The notes: generated from the letters alone by a model not told the origin. Shown: positions 15,524 to 24,407, counted from the first letter of the stretch. The stretch is DNA of 64,000 bases from Tepidicaulis marinus (GCF_000739695.1 NZ_BBIO01000001.1:1-64000), one strand, 5' to 3'. Numbers and translations are program-made.

Positions 15524-17297
15524 GGGGGGTCTCCTGTTGCAGAGAGGGCGCGGGTGATGTGGGAAGGACGGGCGGCGCCGGGATCGCGGCCCGGCGCGCC
15601 AGCTCCTTGTCCTGGAAGTAAAGGCGCTGCAGGCCCCGGATCGGTGGGGAGCCTGCTGAGAAGATGAGGGCCTCGCCGGGAACGATCTTGCGGCCGTGCT
15701 TTTCGATGCCGCGCAGGCGCATGCACTCATCCGGCGTCAGAAGCGGGCGGCCGGTCTCCCTGAGAGAGTCCGAGACCGAGCCCAAATGACCCAATTTGCC
15801 CGAGCGCGAGCGCTGCTTTTGCACCACCGTCGTCTTGCCGGTCATGTCGGAGAGAAGTTTCGCGGTCTCGATGCGGTTCGGCGCAAAGGCGATCCGCACA
15901 TGACAGTTCGACATGACGGATTCGTCCCGCCCATAGGCCTGGTGCAGCTGGGCAATGTCCTGGACGACCACGAAGGCCTTAAGGCCATAGCCCGCCATGA
16001 AGGCAAGGGCGCGTTCGAAGATCTCAAGCTTGCCGATCGCGGTGAACTCATCGAGCATCAGAAGCAGGCGGTGCTTGTAGGTGTCGATCGACTTGCCGCC
16101 CTCGAACTCCATCCGCTCGGTGAGACGGCGCAGAAGGATGTTCATGATGATGCGGATGAGGGGCCTGAGCCGGTCGATATCGGAGGGCCGGATGATGAGA
16201 TAGAGCGCGGCCGGGGTCTCGCCGTTCACGAGATCGGCCAGCGCAAAGTCACTCTCCGCCGTGTTCCCCGCAATGATAGGATCGGCATAAAGCGCCAGCT
16301 GCGTGATCGCGGAGGAATGCACGCCTGAACGTTCCTGCGGGGCCTTGATCTTCATGCGCGCTGCCCCGCGCCGCACTTCCTTATCGACATGGGGTTTGCC
16401 ATGCTCGAAGGCGATCATGTCATCGAGCAGCGCCTCGAAGTTGTCCTCGCCCGTGCCCTCCTCGATGACGCCGGAGACGAAGGTGTTCACATCATCAAGG
16501 CAGGCATCCCGGCCTTCATCGCGCAGCACCCGATATATGACGTGAAGGATGACGACAGAGAGCCAGGTCCAGCCCTCTTGGCGCCAATAGTCCCGAAGGC
16601 CCTTGCCGTCCGGGTCGATGATCATGGCAGCAATGTTCTGGCAGTCGGCAATGTCCCGGCCGCCTTCAAGGCGCACTTCGGCCAAGGGATTAAACCGCAC
16701 GGTTGAATCGGGGCTGGTCGGCTCGAACTTCAGGATGCGGTGCCCTTGGGAAGCCCGCCATCCGGCCGTCAGGGCGAAGTTCTCGCCCTTGATGTCGAGG
16801 ACGAAGACGCTCTCAGGCCAGGTCAAAAGCGTCGGCAAGATAAGGCTCACGCCCTTACCGGAGCGCGTCGGTGCAAAGACCATCACATGCTCCGGCCCGT
16901 CATGGCGGAGCGTTTCTGTCTTAAGCCGCCCCTTCCAGCCGCCGACCGTGACGCCTTTTGCCGAGAAGAGGCCTGCGGCCTTCACGTCTCTGCGTTCCGC
17001 CCAGCGCGCGGTGCCGTGGAGTTCATCCGCCTCCCGCGCGCCCGAGAGCGTGCGGGCCGAGACACGCGCGGCAAGCGCCGCCACGCCCAGCATGGCAAGA
17101 ACACCGGCGCTCCCCGTCCAGATCGCCGCCGAGACCATCTCGGCCGGAAGACCGGCCGGATGGGCTGCGCTCTTAAAGGCCCATTTCCACCAGCGCGCGT
17201 CCAGCGGGTCAAAACCAACCGCGAGATGCCATTGGAAGAGAATGGCGGCAAGTGCCGCAGTGAAGACGGCAAGAAGAGCGAGGCGGGCGGTCAGCAT
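15510..17297 (-). CDS. virD4: Type IV coupling protein VirD4/TraG
   Basis: A 595-residue inner-membrane ATPase that docks the relaxosome to the secretion channel. Two N-terminal TM segments (about residues 5-25 and 55-80) precede the soluble ring domain. Walker A is FAPTRSGKGVSLILPT (about residue 143) and Walker B is LLLMLDEFTAIGKLEIF (about residue 400). The sequence AYGRDESVMSNCHVRIAFAPN matches the family. Length is normal for TraG/VirD4. Its ATG overlaps the end of the upstream gene by 7 bases. Confidence 0.93.
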   Translation of the reverse strand: MLTARLALLAVFTAALAAILFQWHLAVGFDPLDARWWKWAFKSAAHPAGLPAEMVSAAIWTGSAGVLAMLGVAALAARVSARTLSGAREADELHGTARWAERRDVKAAGLFSAKGVTVGGWKGRLKTETLRHDGPEHVMVFAPTRSGKGVSLILPTLLTWPESVFVLDIKGENFALTAGWRASQGHRILKFEPTSPDSTVRFNPLAEVRLEGGRDIADCQNIAAMIIDPDGKGLRDYWRQEGWTWLSVVILHVIYRVLRDEGRDACLDDVNTFVSGVIEEGTGEDNFEALLDDMIAFEHGKPHVDKEVRRGAARMKIKAPQERSGVHSSAITQLALYADPIIAGNTAESDFALADLVNGETPAALYLIIRPSDIDRLRPLIRIIMNILLRRLTERMEFEGGKSIDTYKHRLLLMLDEFTAIGKLEIFERALAFMAGYGLKAFVVVQDIAQLHQAYGRDESVMSNCHVRIAFAPNRIETAKLLSDMTGKTTVVQKQRSRSGKLGHLGSVSDSLRETGRPLLTPDECMRLRGIEKHGRKIVPGEALIFSAGSPPIRGLQRLYFQDKELARRAAIPAPPVLPTSPAPSLQQETPHERD

Positions 17298-18244
17298 GGG
17301 CGCGCCTCCTTGCCTCTGCGGAACGCGCCCTTTATCGTTTTGATCCAGGCGCTGTAACGGTTCAACTTTTCAACAAAAGAGGATGTCTCATGGTCGAACT
17401 CGTCTCTTGCCGTATTTGCCGCGCCCCTATCGCTTCCGACGCGAGCGGTCCGTGCCCCACCTGCAGCACACAGGATCCCCTCGGACACAGCGCTTTTCTC
17501 ATCCCGCTGACCTTGTTCGGGCTCTGCCTTCTCTCGCTTTTCTCGATCTTCTGACGCAAGCGCCTCGAAGGTCTGGCCGAGCAGGCCGAGATCCCCATCA
17601 AGCACGGATCTGCGCAGGCCCAGATGCCAGAGCGCGGCAAAGGGATTGCCATAAGCAACGCTCAGCCCTTCCGCGCGAAGGGAGAAGTGCGGCTCTCCTT
17701 GCCCACCGAAGGCCATGGAGAGCCGCCAATCCCAGTAAAGCCGCTCACTTGCGCGAAGCTGTCTCAACGCGGCCTCGATCCGGCCGGCTGTTTCAAGATC
17801 GCCATAGAAGGCTACATAGGGCAGCCGCTGGCCGGTTACGTGCCCCTGACAGGACGCGAAGGTCCGAAGGCCCGGCACCTTGCCCAGGCTTTCTACCAGG
17901 GACGCGATCCGCGCATCCGGCGGCACGCCGCGCCAGTCATACCCGTTCCGGAACTTGAAGTAGTGACAACCATAAGAGACCGCTTCGCTGAGGGTCATGA
18001 TACTTGTGAACCCGGCGATGAGGCCGCAAAGATAGGAGGTCATGGTCTCAATCACCGGGAGCGGTATATCGAGGAGAACAAGCCCAGGCACGGCAAAAAA
18101 GGCCGCGAGCCCCGCTTGTTTCAAGGCATTTACACTCCGTTCCTGTTCTCCAAAGCGCCCCGTGAAGGGCAGGAGGAACAAGGCCGCCGCAGCGCCGGGA
18201 AGAGCGCCTGCGAGAGCGGCTGTAAGAGGAAGGCCGGTCAGCAT
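17291..18244 (-). CDS. Membrane-anchored protein between virB11 and virD4
   Basis: A 317-residue protein with three hydrophobic segments in the first ~100 residues, followed by a soluble domain containing PGLRTFASCQGHVTGQRLPY. The last ~80 residues are polar and low in recognisable structure, and are antisense to the small plus-strand ORF at 17390-17554. ATG overlaps the virB11 stop by 7 bases and the gene overlaps virD4 by 7, which supports this frame. I do not recognise the family; the location suggests a link between the channel ATPases and the coupling protein. Confidence 0.65.
   Translation of the reverse strand: MLTGLPLTAALAGALPGAAAALFLLPFTGRFGEQERSVNALKQAGLAAFFAVPGLVLLDIPLPVIETMTSYLCGLIAGFTSIMTLSEAVSYGCHYFKFRNGYDWRGVPPDARIASLVESLGKVPGLRTFASCQGHVTGQRLPYVAFYGDLETAGRIEAALRQLRASERLYWDWRLSMAFGGQGEPHFSLRAEGLSVAYGNPFAALWHLGLRRSVLDGDLGLLGQTFEALASEDREKREKAEPEQGQRDEKSAVSEGILCAAGGARTARVGSDRGAANTARDEFDHETSSFVEKLNRYSAWIKTIKGAFRRGKEARPC
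17390..17554 (+). CDS. Possible antisense zinc-ribbon/TM microprotein
   Basis: A 54-residue ORF on the strand opposite the gene at 17291-18244. It has SCRICRAPI and GPCPTCST, two CxxC pairs 15 residues apart as in a zinc ribbon, followed by a clean TM helix (AFLIPLTLFGLCLLSLFSIF). AGAGG lies 8 bases before the ATG. The order zinc ribbon then TM is sensible, which is unusual for chance antisense sequence. The overlapping minus-strand frame remains well supported, so both may be used, or this one may be fortuitous. Confidence 0.4.
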   Translation: MVELVSCRICRAPIASDASGPCPTCSTQDPLGHSAFLIPLTLFGLCLLSLFSIF

Positions 18245-19188
18245 GTCAGCTCCTCCCCGTCTTTCATCACCCAGCGATCACGGCGCGGCTCCCAGATGTC
18301 GGTAATGCGCCGGAACCCGTCCGAGCTGCGTTTGATCTGGACGACCACATCCACAAGCTCTGTGAGGAACTCCGGCACGCGCGGCATGGCGGCGCCCGAC
18401 CAGGCAATGTTCTGATCGAACTTCCGGTGGATGGCCTGCCAGGGGCTTTCTGCATGGATGGTGCACATGAAGCCCGTGACGCCCGAGTTGAGCGCGGCAA
18501 GGGCAGCAAAGGCGTTCTGGGTTGAGATTTCGCCGAAGAGGATATGATCCGGCGTGATGCGCATGAGATGATCATAGAGCTGGCGCCAATCGAGAAGACC
18601 CGCGCCGGTCCCGGCCTCGCGCGCCGCAATGAGCCCGACGCCGTCCCAGAAGCGCTCGATATGAAGCTCCGGCGTGTCCTCGACCGCGACGACACGCCGG
18701 TTCGCATCGATCGTCTCAAGCAGCATGTTGAGGAGCGTCGTCTTGCCGGTGTTGGTCGCCCCGGCAATGATCATGTTGGCTTCGCTCTGGATAGCTTCCG
18801 TCAGATACTCCCGGATCGCGGGGCTCACCCCCGCCTGTTCCCAGGCAGGGGTAAAGGGATGCTTGCAGCGGATCGCCAGCGAGAGCCCGGTACGGACAGA
18901 CGGCCCCACCAGGCACTCGAAGCGATGGCTCTCCGGCAAGATGCAGGAGAGCTTGGGGCTCTCATCAGCATCAAAGGCAAGGCCATTCGCGTTCCCAAGG
19001 GACCGCGAGATGGACTCGATGACGGCAAGAGAGAGGCCTTTGTCTTCGACAACGCGTTTGCCCTCGCCCCGCCGCTCGGTGACAACCTCGCCCGGCCTGC
19101 TCATGCGGATTTCGACGGTGGCCGGGTCATCGTAATGCACCGAGAGGGGCGCCAAGATTTGCCGGAACAGCGGATTGGGATGCAGCAT
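18238..19188 (-). CDS. virB11: VirB11 secretion ATPase
   Basis: A 316-residue hexameric traffic ATPase. The N-terminal domain precedes the RecA-like core with Walker A GATNTGKTTLLN (about residue 145), the Asp box VVAVEDTPELHI, Walker B region DHILFGEI and the His box TGFMCTIHAESP. All are diagnostic of VirB11/TrbB. It powers pilus assembly and substrate transfer at the inner face of the membrane. It lies ten bases downstream of the Cys-repeat gene and overlaps the next gene by 7 bases. Confidence 0.93.
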   Translation of the reverse strand: MLHPNPLFRQILAPLSVHYDDPATVEIRMSRPGEVVTERRGEGKRVVEDKGLSLAVIESISRSLGNANGLAFDADESPKLSCILPESHRFECLVGPSVRTGLSLAIRCKHPFTPAWEQAGVSPAIREYLTEAIQSEANMIIAGATNTGKTTLLNMLLETIDANRRVVAVEDTPELHIERFWDGVGLIAAREAGTGAGLLDWRQLYDHLMRITPDHILFGEISTQNAFAALAALNSGVTGFMCTIHAESPWQAIHRKFDQNIAWSGAAMPRVPEFLTELVDVVVQIKRSSDGFRRITDIWEPRRDRWVMKDGEELTC

Positions 19189-19197
19189 GACCGGCTC

Positions 19198-21378
19198 CTA
19201 CCCAACACTGGGGCAGGCATTGACCGCCCGCACGTAAGGCGCACCTTCATTCACCCAGCTGCCATACTGGCGCGTTCCATCTGGGAACTGCGTTACCTGG
19301 CGGCTTTGACGGCGGTCGTAATGGGTCATGCTGATCCCGCCGCCGAGCGTGATGCAGTCATTGTAGGAACTGAGGCCTGTCACCTGGCGTGAAGAGGGAA
19401 GATGGACCCAGTACGAACGCCAGGGGCAATAGTTCGGATGGTTGGCGCACCCGGCTCCAAGGTAATTGCCGTCCTTGCCACCCTTCCATTCCGTATAGGC
19501 ATAGACCGTCCGGCTCTCTGCAGAGACCGTGCACTTGTTGCCCTTGTTCACCGGGGCGGCATCGCCGACAACAACCTCGTAAGATGTTCCATCGGGCCGC
19601 CGGTAGAGCTTCACCGAGTCCTGGCCTGCATATTCCGTGCAGCCCTCATACCAGCCCGTGCCATCGAGCTTTGTGGTGAGGCCTTCATAGACGTAAGGCT
19701 CTTCTTCAGCGCCCGGCAGCACTTCAGACGAGAGCACCGTGTAAGGCCCCTGCGGCGTGTCGATGCTTAAGGTGGTGAGCCGGTAGGCGTAGAGCTGGCC
19801 GTCATGGTTCTGCCAGCCGGAGATGGTCTGTTGATGGTTATAGACCGTCTCTGAGTTCACGCATTCCGACACAAACGTGCGCGTGCCCGAGCGCTCATAA
19901 TAAAACCGCTCCTGGCCGTAAGAGACCCCGGCCGAGACATCATGCGTCCAGCTTGCCGGGTTCGTGCAGCCTTCCACCGTCGCAACAAGAGCATTCGCGC
20001 TGCTGTCCGGTTTGCACTCGGTAATGAACTGAGACCCCGTATCGAGGTCGATCTGGATGCGCGACTGGTGTGTGACTGTTCCAAGGTCGCGGCTGACGAT
20101 CGGCTCGCAGACCAGCGCCCCGCCTTCCGTCTCATAGACCTGCCGGTGCGCGTATTCAGTCCCGTCATCCGAGCAGGGCCCCGCCTGCCAAATCGCACCG
20201 TCGAGCTCATAGGTATAGCGGCTCTGCCGGAACGAGCGGTTTGCCGCAAAATCATGGCGGATGGTGCAGCCCTCGACACTGCGCAGAAGAGGCACGGCGG
20301 CCGCTTCCAGCGAAGGCTCGCAGCCGCGCACCTGCACTTCCGTATTGCTGGCATTGAGATAGGTGAGCGCTGCCTGCGGCACCGCCTCTTCTTTCGCGTA
20401 ATCGAGATAGACCGTGCAGGCCCCGCGCTTCTCCGTGATCGGGAAGACTTGCTCTTCATCCGGGGCGCAGTCGCTGACCTCCTGCCGGTTGCCGCCTGCA
20501 TCCGTGTAGAAGAGAAGGTATTGCGCCTGAGCAAGACGGGCCTCGATGTCCACCTTGTCCCCGCACACCGCATAGGATTTTTGGAGGGGGAAGCGGTCAT
20601 TGCCGTCTTCACACTCCGAGTAAGTGACGCGGCCGTCTTCTTCGGTTTCAACGCGGGCCTGCTGGATGGCGACTTGCTGCATCAGATCCACTCGGATCTG
20701 GCAACCCTCATTGGTCACCCGGATGTTCGGGATGGAGGTGGGCTCGACATCAAGCGGCGCCGGGTTCTGATACCCGGCCGCATCCTTGTTCTCGGCCGCA
20801 TTGGAGGGCGCGCCGCTTGCAGCATTCGCCGCTTCCGCCGTCTCCCGCTCTTCGGCCTCCTCGTCTTCTTCCGCCAGGCGTTCCAGAGCGGCAATCAGCT
20901 CATCGCCATTGCCTTCCACATTGATGACGGAGGCCGCATCAAGCTCCGGCCGTTCCAGTGTGAACTGCGCCACGAAGTTCTCGGTATTGAGCGCCTCGAC
21001 TTTGCCGTCCTTCTGGACGCTGGAGAGCACGAGCTGGCCAACAAGCGCGCCGTCGACCTTCACATAGCGCGAATAGGCATTAGCCGTGACGCCTTCGGTC
21101 AGGTTCGCAGGGGCGCCAGGCACCCGCACCAGAGAAAGATCGATCGGTTGCGGCTCGTTTTCAGGGACAGCCGTCAGGTTCTTAGTGCGCGTGACGATCT
21201 CAACCTTGCGGGCAAGCTCCTGAACATTCGGGCTTACTGCGCCTTCCTGCTCGGCCGTCTCGGCAGGGGCGCTTGCGGATGGCTCGGTCGCGCCGGCAGA
21301 GCCCGGCCCGGCCCATAACGACAGGGAAAGAACAGAGACACAGAGTGTGGGTTTGAGCAGCTTAAGCACATTGAGCAT
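19198..21378 (-). CDS. Exported protein with tandem Cys-pair repeats, in the virB operon
   Basis: A 726-residue exported protein. ATG 21378 has AAGGAG 9 bases upstream and begins a signal peptide ending near GSAGA; the longer open frame upstream overlaps virB10 and lacks protein character. Residues ~165-205 are acidic and disordered. From residue 226 on, Cys pairs recur: 226/256, 272/304, 321/353, 371/402, 424/455, 471/506, and less regularly 616/644. Each pair is about 31 residues apart and units start about 49 residues apart. Units share C-x-(I/V)-x-x-D, a Q...Y/R segment and G-x(5-8)-(E/D/G)-C. The family is not recognised. Its place between virB10 and virB11 suggests a surface adhesin or channel-associated component. 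Confidence 0.75.
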   Translation of the reverse strand: MLNVLKLLKPTLCVSVLSLSLWAGPGSAGATEPSASAPAETAEQEGAVSPNVQELARKVEIVTRTKNLTAVPENEPQPIDLSLVRVPGAPANLTEGVTANAYSRYVKVDGALVGQLVLSSVQKDGKVEALNTENFVAQFTLERPELDAASVINVEGNGDELIAALERLAEEDEEAEERETAEAANAASGAPSNAAENKDAAGYQNPAPLDVEPTSIPNIRVTNEGCQIRVDLMQQVAIQQARVETEEDGRVTYSECEDGNDRFPLQKSYAVCGDKVDIEARLAQAQYLLFYTDAGGNRQEVSDCAPDEEQVFPITEKRGACTVYLDYAKEEAVPQAALTYLNASNTEVQVRGCEPSLEAAAVPLLRSVEGCTIRHDFAANRSFRQSRYTYELDGAIWQAGPCSDDGTEYAHRQVYETEGGALVCEPIVSRDLGTVTHQSRIQIDLDTGSQFITECKPDSSANALVATVEGCTNPASWTHDVSAGVSYGQERFYYERSGTRTFVSECVNSETVYNHQQTISGWQNHDGQLYAYRLTTLSIDTPQGPYTVLSSEVLPGAEEEPYVYEGLTTKLDGTGWYEGCTEYAGQDSVKLYRRPDGTSYEVVVGDAAPVNKGNKCTVSAESRTVYAYTEWKGGKDGNYLGAGCANHPNYCPWRSYWVHLPSSRQVTGLSSYNDCITLGGGISMTHYDRRQSRQVTQFPDGTRQYGSWVNEGAPYVRAVNACPSVG

Positions 21379-21397
21379 TGGGGGGGACTCCTTTGAA

Positions 21398-22474
21398 CTA
21401 CTCGGCTTTGGCGATGTACCAGTCCACGGCGGGGCGGATTTGCACCCGTGTGCCCTGGGGAATGGTGATGATGGGGGTGAGGGAAAGCGTCTGTTCGAGC
21501 ACCGAGGCGCTGATTTCGCCGAAACGCTGGGACAGCTCTTCTGCGGCCGCTTCCGATGAAGATGAGGAGGAGCCGTTACCGTCCCCGTCATCCTCAGAGC
21601 TGGTGAGCGCGCTGCCGAAGCGCACGGCCGTTGAGATGCCGGTGAGGAGGAAGGCCGTTCCGTACCTTTCCCAGAAGCGCCGATCGACATTGCCTGCAAT
21701 ACCGGGCTGGCCCTGGACATTGCCGACAAGCGCCTCCAGCTCGCGGATCTCCGCGCGGTGCCCGGCCATCAGGATGCGCGAGCAGCTCAGCGGCAAGCGC
21801 GAGGACCCGATATCTGCAGGCGGCTGGAACGAGCAGAGAAGACGCGAGCCTTTGGGAATGAGGACATTGCGGCCGTGATAGCCAAAGACATCGCGCGCCG
21901 TCTGCACAACGATGGTCCCGGCCTCATCGCCGCCGACCTGGCTATTGATGCCGGTCTCCAGAATGCCGGTGATATAGCGGTCGGCCGTCACGATCCGCTC
22001 ATTGTCCACCGGACGGCTGGAGGTCCGGCGCGGCCCGGCGTAATCAGACGGCGTCACCGAGGCAAGATCGAGCGGGCCTGCCGGTGGCTCGAGGGGCGCG
22101 GGCGGGAGCGGCCGGACCCCGGCCGCTTTTTGTGCCGCCTCCTCATTCACTGCGAGCGCATCCCAGCGCCGGGGCAATGTGCCGGGCCGTGCCCAGGCCG
22201 CCGCCAGCGCTTCCCTGAAGGGATCGGGCTCTGGTTCGGGGGCAGGCTCCGGTAGCTCGATGACCGGCACCGGCGCCTGAGGCTCTGTCCGCTTCTCGAT
22301 AATGATGGGCGGCATGGTCGGCGGCGGCGCGGGCGCAGGCGGCGGCGGAGGGGCAGGCAGTTCCCAGGCGGCCGGATCATCTTCCGGCAAGGCTTGCTGA
22401 GGCCCGGCAGGCGCCGCGCAGGTGCCGCCGAAGGTCAGCCCGAGCGCGAGAGCAATGTCGCAGAAGGCGCTCAT
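21398..22474 (-). CDS. virB10: VirB10/TrbI-type channel protein
   Basis: A 358-residue protein whose C-terminal half is the TrbI domain of the outer-membrane core ring (DVFGYHGRNVLIPKGSRLLC ... GTRVQIRPAVDWYIAKAE), with the antenna region near AFLLTGISTAVRFGSALT. A Pro-rich linker follows the start (residues 40-60). The start at 22474 is fixed by an ATGA overlap with virB9. The N-terminus reads like a signal peptide (CDIALALGLTFGGTCAAP) and not like the cytoplasmic tail plus TM usual for VirB10, so contact with the inner-membrane ATPases may differ. Confidence 0.88.
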   Translation of the reverse strand: MSAFCDIALALGLTFGGTCAAPAGPQQALPEDDPAAWELPAPPPPPAPAPPPTMPPIIIEKRTEPQAPVPVIELPEPAPEPEPDPFREALAAAWARPGTLPRRWDALAVNEEAAQKAAGVRPLPPAPLEPPAGPLDLASVTPSDYAGPRRTSSRPVDNERIVTADRYITGILETGINSQVGGDEAGTIVVQTARDVFGYHGRNVLIPKGSRLLCSFQPPADIGSSRLPLSCSRILMAGHRAEIRELEALVGNVQGQPGIAGNVDRRFWERYGTAFLLTGISTAVRFGSALTSSEDDGDGNGSSSSSSEAAAEELSQRFGEISASVLEQTLSLTPIITIPQGTRVQIRPAVDWYIAKAE

Positions 22475-23523
22475 GCCTCGCCCTCATACTCGATGCAGAG
22501 GAAGCTTTCTCCGCTCTTGAGGGTGATGAGCGGCCTTGTGCTTTCGATGATATAGGTCTGCCCCTGCACCCGCGTGTTGACGAGTTCATCGATCCCGTCA
22601 ACGACCACGTAAGCGGTCGGTAGCTCGATATCCTTCCAGCGCTTGCCGAAGCGGATATAGGTGAAGTGATCGTCGCGGAAGACGGTTTCGGGGCGCAGCT
22701 CCTTGTCGCCCCAGAGCGTATAATCGCCCCAGCCGCGCAGCGCATTCGGATCGAAAGGTGCGCTCGCGACAAAGTCACCATCCGGCGTACCGGGCGCTGT
22801 CTCGGTCAGCCCGGCAACGATGCCGCGAGCGCCGGACAGACCAGGATCACCCGCTATGTCCCCGGCCTGTCCTTCCGGGATGGGGGACGTTTCCCCGGAA
22901 GTGTTTGAGTGGAAGCCCGGCACGGCGATGCCGGTATCTGTGGCAACCGCACCTGCGATCCGCACCACAAGGTCAGGGACCGCATAGGAGTTGAAGCCTT
23001 CAGCGCGCAGGTAAAAAGGATAGAGCGCGCCCGACTTGCCATAGACGACAAGGGAACTGTCATAGCCGTGCCCCACGGGCCGCACCGCGAGGCGCCGCTT
23101 GCCGCGCGCCTTCACCGAGAAGCCGCCATTGTCTCCAAGATCAACAGAGGCAATCTCTTCGCCGCGCGGCAGCTCGATGACAGTGACCATGAACTCGCGC
23201 GTACGGATTTTATAGGTGCACGCCTCGCACATCTCGGCGGTATAGACCGCCTCCTCTGGCTCGGCCTGATCCCAGACCTCTTGAATCTGGCCAGGGGTGC
23301 GCGGGCGCACCAGCGTGCCGAAGAAGCCCTCGGCCTGTTCTTCGGCCTGGATCGCAACGGAATCAGGGAGCGGAAAAGGAGCCGGTTGCGGCTGCGCCTG
23401 GACCGGGGCGTTCGAAGGAACCGGCGGGCGCACGGGGCTTGCCGGTGTCGCGGCGAATGCCACTTGCGGCAGCAGCAGCGCGCCGCCAATGAGGGAAAGG
23501 GTTTTCAAGCGGGTGATAGACAT
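22471..23523 (-). CDS. virB9: VirB9/TrbG-type core-complex protein
   Basis: A 350-residue periplasmic protein with a signal peptide (LSLIGGALLLPQVAFA). After a Pro/Gln-rich linker comes the VirB9 fold, including TREFMVTVIELPRGEEI and the C-terminal beta domain (FTYIRFGKRWKDIELPTAYV ... FLCIEYEGEA). It forms the outer-membrane core with VirB7 and VirB10. A Cys pair in CEACTYK (about residue 100) and one near the end might tether it to the small lipoprotein, as in Agrobacterium VirB9-VirB7, but this is inference. Confidence 0.9.
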   Translation of the reverse strand: MSITRLKTLSLIGGALLLPQVAFAATPASPVRPPVPSNAPVQAQPQPAPFPLPDSVAIQAEEQAEGFFGTLVRPRTPGQIQEVWDQAEPEEAVYTAEMCEACTYKIRTREFMVTVIELPRGEEIASVDLGDNGGFSVKARGKRRLAVRPVGHGYDSSLVVYGKSGALYPFYLRAEGFNSYAVPDLVVRIAGAVATDTGIAVPGFHSNTSGETSPIPEGQAGDIAGDPGLSGARGIVAGLTETAPGTPDGDFVASAPFDPNALRGWGDYTLWGDKELRPETVFRDDHFTYIRFGKRWKDIELPTAYVVVDGIDELVNTRVQGQTYIIESTRPLITLKSGESFLCIEYEGEA

Positions 23524-23526
23524 CTG

Positions 23527-24255
23527 TCAGCCTCGTTCTTTCAAGGTCATGGCCGTCACCACGACCCCGAGCGGGTTCATGTATTTGTCTTCTTCTTTCA
23601 CTTCGCGAGGACGGGTGGTCATCGAGAGGTAGGCGCGCAGCTTTTTGCGCTGGACGGTTTCGGCGCCGCGCGTGTCCACTTGTGTAAAGTCCACAGCGAA
23701 CTTGTAATCACGCCCGAAGCTCGTGATCCCATCGACGGACTCGACACGGATTTCGCGGGTGAGGCCCGATGCAATTGCATCTCTGACTTCGTCAGTTTCG
23801 ATGCGTTCCTTGCGCAGCCGCTCGCTGAGCGCGCGGTCGGTCATGCGCGAGGCCTCCCGGTAGCGCTCGGTTGAGGTCACCGGGTCGATGGCTAGCACGA
23901 GCTGCACATAGCGCCGCGCCATGCTTTCCATCAGAAGGTCGAAGCCTTCCGTCTGGCGCGTAATCGGCTCCACCCGGTAAATGCGGTCATCGGCCGGGTC
24001 CGTCCGAATGAGCGCAATTTCGGTCTCCTTCAAGGGGAGCATCACGGAGAACATCGAGACAAGCACCGTCACGGCCGCGCCGAGCACAATGTTTGTGCCC
24101 GCCGAGAGCCGGAGCATCCAGGCAAGGCGCCGATGCGCCGCTTGGAATGCAAAGGGATCGGCTTCCAGCACCGCGCCATGGGGAGAGACAGGCATCATGT
24201 CGCTTGCCTCTCCCTTACCCGGCCGAAATGCGGTTAGCCGTTCTAACCTGCCCAT
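23527..24255 (-). CDS. virB8: VirB8/TrbF-type inner-membrane protein
   Basis: A 242-residue bitopic protein. A short cytoplasmic N-terminus is followed by a TM segment (about residues 49-73, GTNIVLGAAVTVLVSMFSVMLPL) and a periplasmic NTF2-like domain ending in VVTAMTLKERG. The ATG at 24255 is preferred because GAGG lies upstream and the sequence upstream in frame overlaps the lipoprotein gene. VirB8 nucleates channel assembly. It ends 3 bases before virB9. Confidence 0.88.
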   Translation of the reverse strand: MGRLERLTAFRPGKGEASDMMPVSPHGAVLEADPFAFQAAHRRLAWMLRLSAGTNIVLGAAVTVLVSMFSVMLPLKETEIALIRTDPADDRIYRVEPITRQTEGFDLLMESMARRYVQLVLAIDPVTSTERYREASRMTDRALSERLRKERIETDEVRDAIASGLTREIRVESVDGITSFGRDYKFAVDFTQVDTRGAETVQRKKLRAYLSMTTRPREVKEEDKYMNPLGVVVTAMTLKERG

Positions 24256-24407
24256 GTGTATCCCTCGGAATTGAAGGGGACTTTGAGACAGGCGCAGGGG
24301 CTCGGCTTCAGCTTGTCCGTTCCCTCGCCTGCATTCTTGGGCAGCTCGAAGTTTCCGGCACAGCCGGTCATAAGAACGGCGAGGGAGAAAGGGATGAGCC
24401 ACTTCAT
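24243..24407 (-). CDS. Tiny lipoprotein, VirB7-like position
   Basis: A 54-residue ORF starting at ATG 24407, which overlaps the preceding stop by ATGA, and ending at TAG 24243 inside virB8. It has a signal peptide with lipobox LMTGC (Cys at residue 16), then a short polar chain with a CAC motif. Size, lipobox and place just before virB8 match VirB7, the small outer-membrane lipoprotein that anchors VirB9. There is no family-level sequence signature at this size, so the role is inferred from position. Confidence 0.72.
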   Translation of the reverse strand: MKWLIPFSLAVLMTGCAGNFELPKNAGEGTDKLKPSPCACLKVPFNSEGYTWAG

